Positions 1 through 11,489 of a DNA stretch of 26,322 bases are shown here, piece after piece (position 1 is the stretch's first letter; each line of letters begins with the position of its first letter). Made by a program: the position numbers and the translations under genes. Source of the DNA: Saccoglossus kowalevskii (taxonomy: Eukaryota; Hemichordata; Enteropneusta; Harrimaniidae); NCBI RefSeq assembly GCF_000003605.2, contig NW_003158228.1, positions 153,341-179,662 of the forward strand, written 5' to 3'. The notes under the pieces were generated by a model. The model was not told where the DNA came from and did not search any database. It was given only the letters and a program-made list of their open reading frames with translations.

Positions 1-1
1 A

Positions 2-130
2 AGTGTAAGATTTCTACATTGTCTTCTATGGGAAGTTTTGATGTAGTGTAAGATTTCTACATTGTCTTCTATGGGAAGTTTCGATGTAGTGTAAGATTTC
101 TACATTGTCTTCTATGGGAAGTTTCGATGT
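2..130. repeat. 43-bp tandem repeat, 3 copies
   Basis: Three head-to-tail units start at 2, 45 and 88, each beginning AGTGTAAGATTTCTACATTG. They are identical except that copy 1 ends GTTTTGATGT and copies 2 and 3 end GTTTCGATGT. A fourth start (AGTGTA at 131) breaks off after six bases and runs into a fragment of an inverted-repeat element. The array begins at the window edge, so its true left end is not seen. Confidence 0.95.
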
Positions 131-135
131 AGTGT

Positions 136-242
136 ACTTAGACAGTACACCGTCGCATCGACCTCCACTGCATGTCAGTCAATACTCCTGCTGTACTGTC
201 TTCGTGCATACTTTGAGGTATCCTCATAACAACTTCATATTA
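136..242. mobile_element. Truncated MITE-like element (right half)
   Basis: This stretch aligns along its length with the interior and right arm of the palindromic element at 19061-19208. Shared pieces include AATACTCCTGCTGTACTGTC, ACTTTGAGGTATC and the terminal CATATTA. The left inverted arm is missing and is replaced by the 43-bp tandem units. No coding capacity is visible, as expected for a non-autonomous foldback element. The family is not identified. Confidence 0.7.
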
Positions 243-1892
243 ACTGAAAAAATATGCAAATGAGTTCTCTCTCATGTTGTGATTTCTTGGCTGTTGATGC
301 ACAAATTGATTGCCACAGATACTCAATTTATATTGTTTTATGTTATGGTTATGCATATTTGAATAAAACCTCCAGAATCATAGCTCATGGAAATACAGCA
401 TGGATTACCAAATTACTCGTGAAAATAACTTCAATACACCACAGATGTACATGTTCATGTACTGTATTTGCTCTATTAGTAGTGCATACTAGTGTTTCTA
501 GGGTCAAATAAGTCATATTTCAATGATTTAGTTTAAAAAAATGCAATGTTTGTTTTATATGTGCTTCTACCAGTGACAAGCTTATAATAGAACAAATACT
601 GTATATGTAAGAGTTTTGGGCGATGTCCTGCACATGAATACATGTGAAATCATCTGAAAACTCAGCTTCTAGTCAAATTTGAAGGGTTTAGGCAAATTAA
701 ATATTTTGTATGCAGAATACGGTTATATGTTTTCAATTGATGCATTTCACTTCTATTCAGTACAATACTTCCATGTGGTACATTCCCGACATTCAAAGTT
801 ATAATAGGTAACTAAGAACGTTTATTAAAAATGGACAAAGGCCTTGGAAATCAGTGATGATGATTAGTAACTATGACAACGGAATTCATTTAAACTACAC
901 CTTGCGGCAATATGAAGGCATTTCTTGTATTTGCCAACCACTGTAAAACGAACCTCAATATCCGTTGCTATCACTTTTCAGGTTTCCTGATGAATGTTTT
1001 CTGTTTGTGAACTCTATAATGTGCTGTTTCATGGTAAAAAAATGTGCACTAATTACTGACAATGTACTTGTATTATTTGTGTGCAGTACCATGAACACCT
1101 AATAAATCACCCACGTAATACAATCACCTCTAACCCTTTTTATTCCGCTAACATTTTTTTTCTATTATCTAGTTTCTTCAATAATTCTGAGTGAATCAAA
1201 GTCTGTTCTACATCTTATGAATGATGTGTATTTTAATAATTCAAGAAACTGTTGTATCATTGAGTTTATGAAATCTACCATGAGTGTGGTAATTTGTGTC
1301 AATCATGTCCGATTATACACATAAAATTAAATGTAGATTTATTCATTTTAATCTGAAATTCATTTTATTTTTCAAACAGTGCCTTGATGCATCGTAGATA
1401 ACTATAAAGTTTGTTTTCACTAAAAATACAATTTTGCTATTTTTGCTAGAGCCATAAATAAGTGAAAAAAAAGAATTACGTAAATTTGCCATTTCTAATG
1501 CAAACATAAAATACCTGAAATAAACATAGAGTACTCAATGTCACTTTTTAGTTCATGATGTGATAAGTAAATAACATTTCAATGTTATATTATCTCCACA
1601 ATGATATTCTATATCACTTAGTTTGGGGGGATCTGGTCACGCACAAGACCCTTCTAAATTTTTAAACATTCATGCATCAAAGAAAACAGTTTTATCTTGC
1701 CGCTTATTCATTTTTGTGAGTGATCATGCGAGTTGATTTATTTAACACAGTTCCAGGCTATATTAAGTGAAATGTTTATAGCTTTTTTATGTATCATGTT
1801 TTAAGATATTTTTTAGTTGTAGCAGTATAAAATAAAATGAAGAAAAAGAACATGCTTATTTGTTTTAAATGATTAGAACTTCATTTTGAATT
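243..1892. other. AT-rich DNA without a recognisable gene
   Basis: No splice-flanked or family-recognisable reading frame is seen. The only ORF above 80 codons (254-511, plus) is a low-complexity translation with no motif. A weak RFX X-box-like word, GTAACTATGACAAC, lies at 867-880. There is a short G run near 1624, and a poly-A/T-rich stretch leads into the minisatellite. Confidence 0.6.
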
Positions 1893-3066
1893 TGTAAAGA
1901 ACCCAAGTGAAATATTCTATGTGATTCCCTGTGTAGAGAACCCAAGTGAAATATTCCATGTGATTCCCTGTGTAAAGAACCCAAGTGAAATATTCCATGT
2001 GATTCCCTGTGTAAAGAACCCAAGTGAAATATTCCATGTGATTCCCTGTGTAAAGAACCCAAGTGAAATATTCCATGTGATTCCCTGTGTAAAGAACCCA
2101 AGTGAAATATTTCATGTGATTCCCTGTGTAAAGAAACCTAGTGAAATATTCCATGTGATTCCCTGTGTAAAAAACCCAAGTGAAGTATTCCATGCGATTC
2201 CCTGTGTAAAGAACCCCAGTTAAATATTCCATGTGCTTCCCTGTGTAAAGAACCCCAGTTAAATATTCCATGTGATTCCCTGTGTAAAGAACCCAAGTGA
2301 AATATTCAATGTGATTCCCTGTGTAAAGAACCCAAGTGAAATATTCCATGTGATTCCCTGTGTAAAGAACCCAAGTGAAATATTCCATGTTGTTTCCTGT
2401 GTAAAGAACCCAAGTGAAATATCCCATGTGATTCCCTGTATAGAGAACCCAAGTGAAATATTCCATGTGATTCCCTGTGAAAGAGAAACCCAGTGAAATA
2501 TCCCATGTGATTCCCTGTGTAAAGAAACCTAGTGAAATATCCCATGTGATTCCCTGTGTAAAGAAACCTAGTGAAATATTCCATGTGATTCCCTGTGTAA
2601 AGAACCCAGGTGAAATATTCCATGTGATTCCCTGTGTAAAGAAACCTAGTGAAATATTCCATGCGATTCCCTGTGTAAAGAACCCAAGTTAAATATCCCA
2701 TGTGATTCCCTGTATAGAGAACCCAAGTGAAATATTCCATGCGATTCCCTGTGTAAAGAACCCAAGTGAAATATCCCATGTGATTCCCTGTATAGAGAAC
2801 CCAAGTTAAATATCCCATGTGATTCCCTGTATAGAGAACCCAAGTGAAATATTCCATGTGATTCCCTGTGTAAAGAAACCTAGTGAAATATTCCATGTGA
2901 TTCCCTGTGTAAAGAAACCTAGTGAAATATCCCATGTGATTCCCTGTGTAAAGAAACCTAGTGAAATATTCCATGTGATTCCCTGTGTAAAGAAACCTAG
3001 TGAAATATTCCATGTGATTCCCTGTGTAAAGAAACCTAGTGAAATATTAACTCCCAATTCCCTGTA
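1893..3066. repeat. 39-bp minisatellite, about 30 units
   Basis: The landmark GTGATTCCCT (with variants) recurs at 1921, 1960, 1999 and so on to 3053. That is 29 intervals, all 39 bp except one of 40 bp (2467 to 2507), plus partial units at both ends. Unit types: GAACCCAAG (A), GAAACCTAG (B, two linked substitutions), TATAGAGAACCC (C) and GAACCCCAGTT (D). A units dominate the left, five consecutive B units close the right end, and an A-C dimer of 78 bp is repeated at 2663 and 2741. Because 39 is a multiple of three, several frames stay open and translate as 13-residue repeats on both strands. TAA-bearing variants and the 40-bp unit break them, so these are not taken as genes. Confidence 0.97.
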
Positions 3067-3256
3067 ACTGTTACACAGTCTCACGATTTCCCCCGACTTG
3101 CATGATTCAGGAAATTAATGCAGCTTGCGGTAAGTTAGACTGTCATCATCATCTCTCGATTTAAAAGCCTATTTTAATCCACGACTGCTGCTAGCATTTG
3201 GATTACTGCTCTACATAATAATGAAATTGAACAGGGACCCAGGTTTTTTTTTTCAG

Positions 3257-3448
3257 TGGTCAAAAGATGTTTTTCAAGGATTCCTGGAACATATATATGT
3301 AGATGATACAAAATTGTCTGAAAATCAATTTTATGATTACGGAGATGTGCAATGTTGTTCCACACATTGTGTATGCCAGAACGTGACATATTTGCCTCAA
3401 ACTACAACAACATACTTTGAAAACTTACTTTGCATCATATTACCATGA
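3257..3448 (+). other. Possible terminal exon, unrecognised 63-residue frame
   Basis: A long poly-T tract ending TTTCAG (to 3256) makes an excellent 3' splice site. The next 63 codons are open to a TGA at 3446. The peptide begins WSKDVFQGFLEHIYVDD and continues with an acidic and then cysteine-rich stretch (CC, CxC spacing), with a hydrophobic end. The opposite strand (3174-3389) is also open, and AT-rich DNA yields ORFs of this length by chance. No domain is recognised. Splice-site quality is the only positive evidence. Confidence 0.18.
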
Positions 3449-5876
3449 CTAAAACAGGATATAGCAAAAGCATTATTATTTTCAAGCAAACCAATTAGGT
3501 AAATTTCGTAGGGCATGCATGGACCTTGGAAGCTGGTAAGTCAGGTTATCTCTGCTGAACGGAATGGAAGGCTATATTCAAGATACCTCAGTTTGGACAA
3601 CCATTGACTGCATTGTGTCTTTATAGGAAATGGAAAATTCTGATTAAAACTTCATTATTTGGTAATTACTATGGGTTTCACCAATGGCCAACAATAAAAG
3701 TTAAACCCTGCATTATTCCCTGTGGAGGAGGCATGAAATAATCTGATCTGGAAAACAGTGTGAAAAAAGTTTTAAAAAAATATTTGACCATGATGTACTC
3801 TAAAAGCATTATTTTTCCCTGCTATTTGAAAGTTCATTATTTTGATCATGATCATTGGGATTTACAGAAAGTTGTAAGATTTTCAAGTGAAAAGATGATC
3901 ACATTTTAGCATGTAATTCACTTATCAGTGAAAATAGCACCATTAAACCTAGTGAATAATAAAGTCATTTACAGTATTAGCTTGATAAGTTGATAGTGAG
4001 GTTCAATTCTCCACAGGACATCATAAAATTCAACTACATCACGTCTAATTTTGTGTGATCGTCAGGAACGATGCTTCAAGTCAAATGGCGTATTTTCATG
4101 AGGCATGAGCGGCAATATAATTGATGTTGGCCTGACTTTGTATAATTGAATTTAACCTGAAAGTCTGTACAATAAGGCGTGTAATGAAGGCATACAAGAA
4201 AAAAGAACAATATATTTCTTGAGACCGCAGGCTTTATTTAAATGGACCTAGCCATAATGTTCTCACTATAACTGCCTTTAGGTAGAAGTATGCTATGGAT
4301 TGTTTTGATGTATGAATTAAGGCAGAGTAGAAGTTCATGGCATTAAACATAAATCAACTGAATATTGTCTTCATTCAAACTTCTGAGCCTTGGACACAAT
4401 TACAAGGTCTGTGCTATAGACACTTTGGAAAGTCTAATTGCTCCATATTTGATTGGGGCTTGAATAGACCTTCAGAAGCAATTGCCAACAAGATCTTGCT
4501 GTGAACAATGACTTGTTTTTGCCCTTCCATCATTGCCTCCACTGTTACAAATACCATAGTTACAATATCAGGAAATTTGTTTTTAAACTTGATACAAGCA
4601 GCTCTATCAGGGGGGATATATCCGTTTATTATCTTCTTTCAATTTTTGCTTATATTTTGAGTCAAACCTTTGTATCATACTAAAATTTAGGAAAATGATA
4701 AGAAACTTAATTCTCACAGAACTTTGTGTTTTCCCATCCTCAGCATTGTTGTTCTCTGATTTGACAGAGTCTGTTGCACGTTTAATTTTTTAAAGAACAT
4801 TTTTCCCAAGTTTTGTTTCGAAATTTAGAAAATAATAATCTTTCTAAAGTATACATGCACAGAAGTTTATGAAGTGTTGTATTCTACAGTTATTCTTGTA
4901 CAACATTTATACTTTATTAACACTTATACATGCATTATTTGTCATGCTCTTAAAAATATCTACAAATATGCATAATTGGGTGTTTTTTCTCTTATTGTCG
5001 TTTTCTGTCATTTTTCTTTTCATTCTGCATCTTAATATAATTATAACACGTGCAGTTGGTCATGTTTTATAATTGTATATTACATGCACTGGCATGCGCA
5101 TAATTGTAATTATCGTTTTTTCTTCTTCTCTTCGTCGGCACAATTTGTGAGAAAGAGTTAAAATGGAACGATAAATTATCAAATAGTTGGAGGGTATGGA
5201 ACCTGAGATGCTATCTTTATAATGCTAATGAATTCCCCGTTTTAGTCCCGATTTCAATCAATCTTTGGCAGCTCATCTGCTGCATTACCATGGTGATCAA
5301 ATTACCTACGTAAGCAGTATGTCATACTTATTCCCATTTGATGGAATGCTCCCACAAGTGTGAATTCAGGCTACTATGACATTGATACTTTTTTTCTTCT
5401 TGTGATTTAAATCTTTCTTGGGATTTGGGGATAAGGGTAATGTTGGTTGCATGTGCATGAATGGATATGAGGGAAAGGTCATTGTAATTTTAACAGCCAG
5501 TTTATAGTAAACTACATTTATAAAATTATCTACCATTCTTGCATTGTCATTTTACTTTACTTGTTTTTTGTAAACTAATCTATTTAAATTACAAAATATG
5601 GGCTGACAGGTTTTGTAAAAAGATTCAATAGTATTTTAAAATGACTGTATTATAATAACAACTGAAATGTGCTCTTAAATGGCAACAACATCAGTTGACT
5701 GTTAAACCTAACACAAACTAGAAGATATATGTGTCAGGTGTGGAGCCCTAGCTCATTCACTGTTAGTGAAAATATCTGACATTTATTTTAATACCCATAT
5801 GCACGTTTCATGAAGGCATTAATGTTTTTTATGTAAAGTATTCATAAAACATTTCATTCAAATCTATGCTTTCATT
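3449..5876. other. AT-rich DNA, no gene seen
   Basis: Short hydrophobic frames (4501-4683 and 4869-5072, plus) are what T-rich DNA produces by chance. I see no tandem repeat, strong inverted repeat or RNA gene. GTAAGT words at 3129 and 3535 could be donors, but no convincing upstream exon supports them. Confidence 0.55.
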
Positions 5877-5879
5877 AGT

Positions 5880-5965
5880 CCCCATTCAAACAAAGTTTGA
5901 AACAGGGATTTATAATCCTGTCTCTGTCCGTCTGTCCGTCCGTCCGTCCAGAGTCATATTTCAGA
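5880..5965 (+). repeat. Repeat head with hairpin and GTCC-rich tract
   Basis: A hairpin, TTCAAAC-AAA-GTTTGAA (5885-5901), is followed by a short imperfect (TCTG/TCCG)n tract and CAGAGTCATATTTCAGAAC. A similar GTCTGTCCG tract occurs at 23150-23190. It lies directly upstream of the 142-bp monomers and probably forms the leading part of the same dispersed element. Confidence 0.6.
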
Positions 5966-6019
5966 ACACTGTTCCTAGTACTTTATCTTGGACAAATGCA
6001 CATGCAGTGGTTTACTGAT

Positions 6020-6566
6020 TCAATCCAAGATGGCTGACTGCATGCTTTGTACACGTTAGAATACATGTTCATGACAATTTGTTTTTCAATCAGATCAAAG
6101 ATGGTCGACTGGTGGCCATCTTGCTTTTTGACCATACTACTATATCTTCAAGGCTTAGAGACCATTTTTAAACATACTTGGCACATACATCATACATATT
6201 GGAAACATGTTCATGTCAGTTTGTTTCATAATCAGACCAAAGATGGCCGACTGGTGGCCATCTTGCTTTTTGACCATACTACTATATCTTCAAGGCTTAG
6301 GGACCATTTTCAATCATACTTGGCACATACATCATACATATTGGAATACATGTTCATGTCAGTTTGTTTCATAATCAGATCAAAGATGGCCGACTGGTGG
6401 CCATCTTGCTTTTTGACCGTACTACAGTAACTATATCTCCATGGCTTAGGGACCATTTTCAATCATACTTGGCACATACATCATACATATTGGAATACAT
6501 GTTCATGTCAGTTTGTTCCTTAATCAGATCAAAGATGGCCAACTGGCATCCATCTTGTTCTTTGGA
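6020..6566 (+). repeat. ~142-bp tandem repeat with palindromic core
   Basis: The core ATGG(C/T)CGACTGG starts at 6101, 6243, 6386 and 6535, giving periods of 142, 143 and 149 bp. A decayed half copy precedes it at 6030. Two copies carry a perfect palindrome, AAGATGGCC-gactggt-GGCCATCTT (6240-6264 and 6383-6407). The other two are degenerate. The 149-bp spacing comes from a small insertion around 6424. ORFs at 6047-6430 and 6364-6606 are translations of the repeat and change frame between monomers, so they are not counted as genes. Confidence 0.9.
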
Positions 6567-9500
6567 AAATGTGGTATCTTGGACAGGAAATGAAATTCAA
6601 TTTTGATAAAAAAGAAAACAAAATAACATATCCTGCTAATTTCATGACCATATACTATGATTTTGGAAGATTCATTTAATACATCTAATTTCTGTTGATT
6701 ATAGACCAGTCAATTATTCATTCTAAATTATCAACTATGCTTTTGGTTCATATTACTCTTGGCATGAATAACATTTCCCCTAATTCCAACGGGACTATAT
6801 CATTCATGACTTTTCTATATAGAAGACATTTGATAACGACCATTCCCTAGTATGCATTTTTGCAGGTTCTTTCAATGAATGGCCATGCAAGTATATTTTA
6901 CATATATATGGGTATATGTATCTGCTAGAGCGTTGCTGTGATTGATCAAATCGTTTCTCAATCATCTTTTACATTTTATCAAAATTGTTTATATGAAAAA
7001 ATCATTCATGCCTTTATTAAATGGAGTTTACTTTGAGGTCCTGGTAATTTTCTTGACACTTTAACACTGTAGTGTGTTTATTGATTGTTTGTTGTCTTGT
7101 GTTCTTAGACTTTAATGGTAAATTTTCTTTACAGCTCTTGATTTACGATTTCTACTTTGTTATATATACTATGTAATTTCATAAATAAATAAATATATGT
7201 TTGATATTATTCTAAAATAATACCAGTTGGTAGTATCAAGGTTATGCATGACATGGAAAAATTTACTTTGTATTTAAAATTCTATACTCATTTAAAAACA
7301 CATTTCAAATTAACAGGGTTTTTTGTGTGGAGTTTCTCACATTAAAAGACTGCATGGACATGTAATGAATTCATGATGCTTTGCTTTCAGAATATAGAGA
7401 CTGGAAAATTTCATTAACTGATCAAAATGTTTTTTGCTTCAGACTGGTACTAATTAATATTAATTCTACATGCATAGTTAAAGATGGAGATAATATAAAG
7501 TTGTTTCAATGACAAACATAATAAAAATGATTTCTTTACATTCAATCATTCAGAGGGTGTTTAATGATCTTACCCGGGCACAGAATAATTGATGAGACAT
7601 GTATGTAGTTTTATGATACATGTATACAACAAGGAAGCAAGTTTTGATGTATAATTCAGCAGTATCAAATAATTATACAAATAATTTAGCATGTTTGACA
7701 TGTTGGAAAATATAAAATAGTAATCAAAGTTCAAACTAATTTTTCATCTTGTAACAAAAGTCGCTGTGTTTAATTTAAGAAGGTTGCATGGCTTCTCACT
7801 AGGTTTTAGAGAAAACGGTATTTTCTATTCTTATTATCTTATTATTTTCACCAAATATACATAATTTTTCCATAGCTACAGGTCTTGATCAACATTTTTG
7901 ATAAAAATTATGCAAGTTGATTTTGTAAAAGTTTTGTGTTCAAAGAATTAAAAGCTAACATTGTTACAAAATATGTCAAGCTTTCAGAATATATGTAATC
8001 TCTACCAGGGGACATTCGAACACAACATTCAGTGTTAGGTGTGATATTCTGACAGAAATCACGTTAATTTCAGACCATAAGTTTCTTAAACAATTTAAGC
8101 GAATATTTTAATTTTTGGATACAAAACTTTACAACAGAGTAAAGGAGATATTTCTTTCATCCATGAATTTTACCGCACTTTTGTTATTGTGTGAACACCC
8201 CATGATTTTCCTGGCATAGTTGAAAAGTGTGAGGTCAGTCCACGGTCGAGAATAATGATACTTATTCGCAGGAAATGACAATGAATGAAATTAAAAAAAC
8301 AATTGATTATAATGATTTCCCTAGCAACTACTTTCAATGCAATAAAAGTGAATAAAACGTATTACCTACACTCAGGTCAAAGTTCAAATTGTCATTTTTC
8401 GTAAACCATGCTGATATAAACAAGTCATGCATGTACATGTTTTCAATCTACTCAACCAAACTGCTATGTTTAAAAAAAAAAACATTAACTTTTGCTTCTT
8501 GTCACCGCACACAATATTAAACCTGCGCCTCTAAATTTTGTTTGTTTGCAATTTTGCATACAGATAAAATACACCACCCCATATGGTAGAATGGGAGAAA
8601 ATGCCTGTTTTCCTTTAATGCATGTATTTCAAATTATTATTTAATAAAGAATGAACATTAATCATGTTGTTTTAGTATTGAATAGTCTTATACAAAAAAT
8701 AAAAGGACGAAAAATTGTTTTTTTAGTATGTGGGTGAGAAAAATTTTATGAAAAATGGTTTGTATATTAAATTGGACAAACTTATCAATGCCACTGACCT
8801 ACAATTACCCTCATTTCAGTACTAGTATTTTATTGTCCATATTCTAAAGTACCAAAAAAAATTTCTTTTAATTCGGCCATAAATGATTCACTAAAATTTG
8901 CAGAAAAATATGAACAAAAATATGTATTGATATGCATGAATAATTTGCAAAAAAAAAACTTAATCTGTACAAAATGTTTAAAAAAAAATAGCAATTTAGA
9001 CACTTCCACAAAAGTTGTCTATTTTGATGAAAGTAAAACTCCTGATTTATTTCTTCTCTGAGTATGAATTTGTATTCATCGATTCATTTGATAAATGCTG
9101 ATATGGCAGCCTTTAATGACTTCTTATGATGTATGGGAGTTTTTGTTACGAGGGGAAATCTCTTGACATCCTTTAAGACATGATATTTTGTATTGAAATG
9201 TCACCGAGTATAAAGGATTAATCAGTGCGTTGTAACTTGCAGACTAAAATAAGCCAACACAGTAATATACAGATGATGTCATCCAGTGTGATAGTACTGA
9301 ACAATATGTATACATGTAGTCACATTGTGTTTTATCTAGTTTTTACCTTTCATCTATTTTTAGTGCATTTTTGACAAAAATTATGTTACAATTGACATTT
9401 CAGAGTGAAAGTAATCAATATCATCTGTCAACTATTTTTTAATAACTTGTTAAAATTTGTTGTTTCATAAAGAATACTAGTATATTACACCATCAGAAGT

Positions 9501-10097
9501 GCCGGCTGAAAATTTGTCCATATGGATCTAATGTACGCGTAACCTTTTTCCCCATATTCTTTTTTTCACATACATGTACATGTATACTGATAAAGAACAA
9601 GCCAATTAATTGAAATTATGTTTATTTAATCCAAAATTAACAAATTTTAGAAAAATACATACAAATTTATGGAATATTGCATGCATACTAGTATTTGGGA
9701 CGTGAAAATGATGACATTCAAATGATTGAACAAGATTTGACCTATCGGTGTACTCGCTTTAATATTACACCATCCTATACCCTGTCTTAGCCTGGTATTT
9801 TCCTGTCCTCTGTAGGTGCTAATATTGGCATGTTTTCTGCCATTTTCTCTTATATCAATATAAATCTTCATCCAACAGACAGAATATGATATTGCTTTTG
9901 GATTTTTATCAGATATGTCAATCTTTTATCAGTGTCTTTTATGAACTCAAACAAATATTGAATGTAGGACAGTATTCTGTTGTATGTGAGTTGGTGATAG
10001 TGAAAACGATATTACATTTGTGACAAAATGAAAGAAGCTCAAAAATATCTTATTACTTTGAAGAGCTTTATTATTTGTTTCTTTGTATGTGTATCAG
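6567..10097. other. Long AT-rich stretch without a gene
   Basis: No reading frame with protein-like composition is seen. Contents are homopolymer A/T runs, short (AAAT)n near 7180, TACATGTA palindromes (7617, 9311, 9571, 9577) and ATACTAGTAT-type palindromes (around 8820, 9476 and 9688). The minus ORF at 9647-9871 has no recognisable motif. The region resembles intron or intergenic DNA. Confidence 0.55.
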
Positions 10098-10130
10098 GCA
10101 ACCTCTAGTACGGCAGATGAGTTAGCACAT
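10098..10130 (+). CDS. Candidate 33-nt microexon
   Basis: A pyrimidine-rich tract, TTTGTTTCTTTGTATGTGTATCAG, ends at 10097 (only its last part is needed for the call). A near-consensus donor, CAT|GTAAGTAT, begins at 10131. The 33 nt between are exactly 11 codons. Only the phase-0 reading is open (ATSSTADELAH); the other two frames hit TAG. The short, frame-preserving form fits the neural-microexon class known in animals, but no host gene can be named. Similar acceptor-donor pairs also occur by chance elsewhere here (22152-22179 and 3429-3448, minus), which lowers confidence. Confidence 0.33.
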
Positions 10131-11480
10131 GTAAGTATTCATAAAGTTGAAAAATTTAATTCAATCTATGAGAAATGTTCTCTATGTATTCAAGGTTCAT
10201 TTAACAAGTGCGTGTACGTCATGACTTTTATAAATATCAGTGTGTATCATTAGTCTCTACTGTTCTGCCATTGTCATGTGACTAACCCTCAGTAATTGTA
10301 GCGATTTTTTAAGGTCCTTTGCTTTATATTGCAATGATTTTTATTTGTGTTTTATTCATGGCTTTGATTGGTAATGAACAAGCATGTATATCATGATTTT
10401 GGTCATCGTGTGTCAGTTATAAGTTTTTGGCAGAATTTAAAAAAATGAAAAGAAAATACAAATACAAAGCTAATTTTTTTAATGGTAACATGATATAAAC
10501 AACATTAGACATAGAGATACTACTCTCGTATTGCTCTCAAAGCTCAGAACGAAATAAAACCATTTTGTACTAGGCAAATAATTGACTACGTAATAGCCAT
10601 TTTTGTATTGCTAATATTCCCGTTTCATCCAATTCTGTACTGATGGGTGGCCTGTGGTATTCCCCACTTTTGCTGATTTAAGTTGTCAATTACATTTTTG
10701 ATGGTCAGTTTCATTTTATTGAATATTCAAAAGTAACACAGCCCTCTTTCCCTAACACATTCTTGATTAATTATTCAAAACTTTTAGTTCAAAAAACTTT
10801 AATCACAATATCAAATTATGCATTCAGTTTTAATAAACCATTTCCGTGATACCTTCAGTGATTCAATTGGAAAGCACAAATTTCTTCAGGCAAAGGATCA
10901 GCATTGATTGTCTCCAGATAATTACCATGTGATAAATTGGTTCCTTTGCTCTTTGAGAATTCAGATGACTGCGCTCTCAAAATCAGCATGCATTATACAC
11001 GTATTGAGCTTCACATATTATCAAGTGTTGTGAGTTTTCTGTCTCTGTCATCAGTTACACATTCCTTAAAACCCTTGTAAAAAAACACAATTGTTGGCAA
11101 TGATTTTTTTGCCTATCATAAATTCCATAGAATGATAACTATGATCCTTTATCCATTAAATATTAAATTCATATTTAGCACACATAAAACATTAATTCTT
11201 GTGATCCATTATGTTCAAATGCAGCATTCAATCTATTAACCTATATATTGATTCTATAATCTATCTGATGAAAAGCTTCTTTTCCTTAGTTCTGTTCTGT
11301 TCTGGAAATTTTAAAATACTGCACTGTAACGTATTGATCCAATATTCATCCAACATTAAGTTGTAGTATGTTTTATAATTTGATAACTGTAGCGATGAGG
11401 AGAAAAAAACAACAGTATTTCTGGCTTGATCTTCTGTAGCACTCTAATGAATTCAAAAATCTAATTTTTCCTTTTATCAT
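10131..11480. other. AT-rich DNA, no gene seen
   Basis: No supported reading frame or repeat. A somewhat less AT-rich piece at about 10870-11040 could be a conserved non-coding element, but nothing in the single sequence proves it. Confidence 0.5.
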
Positions 11481-11489
11481 TGTTTGCCT

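Noticed and set aside
1893-3066. CRISPR-like array of regular repeats
   Set aside because: Repeats are contiguous with no unique spacers, and the window is clearly animal-type DNA.
1865-3084. Eight overlapping ORFs of up to 235 codons on both strands
   Set aside because: All are translations of the 39-bp minisatellite, whose length is a multiple of three. Frames shift at the 40-bp unit and stop in TAA-bearing units, with no start or splice context.
3429-3448. Minus-strand 20-nt microexon (acceptor CCTGTTTTAG, donor GTAAGTTTT)
   Set aside because: It shows that good acceptor-donor pairs occur by chance. Only one frame is open and the peptide is uninformative.
3985-4000. GGTTCAATTC resembling a tRNA B box
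   Set aside because: No A box or cloverleaf can be drawn upstream.
6047-6606. Repetitive ORFs of 127 and 80 codons
   Set aside because: They follow the 142/143-bp monomers, which are not multiples of three. The peptide therefore changes frame from copy to copy.
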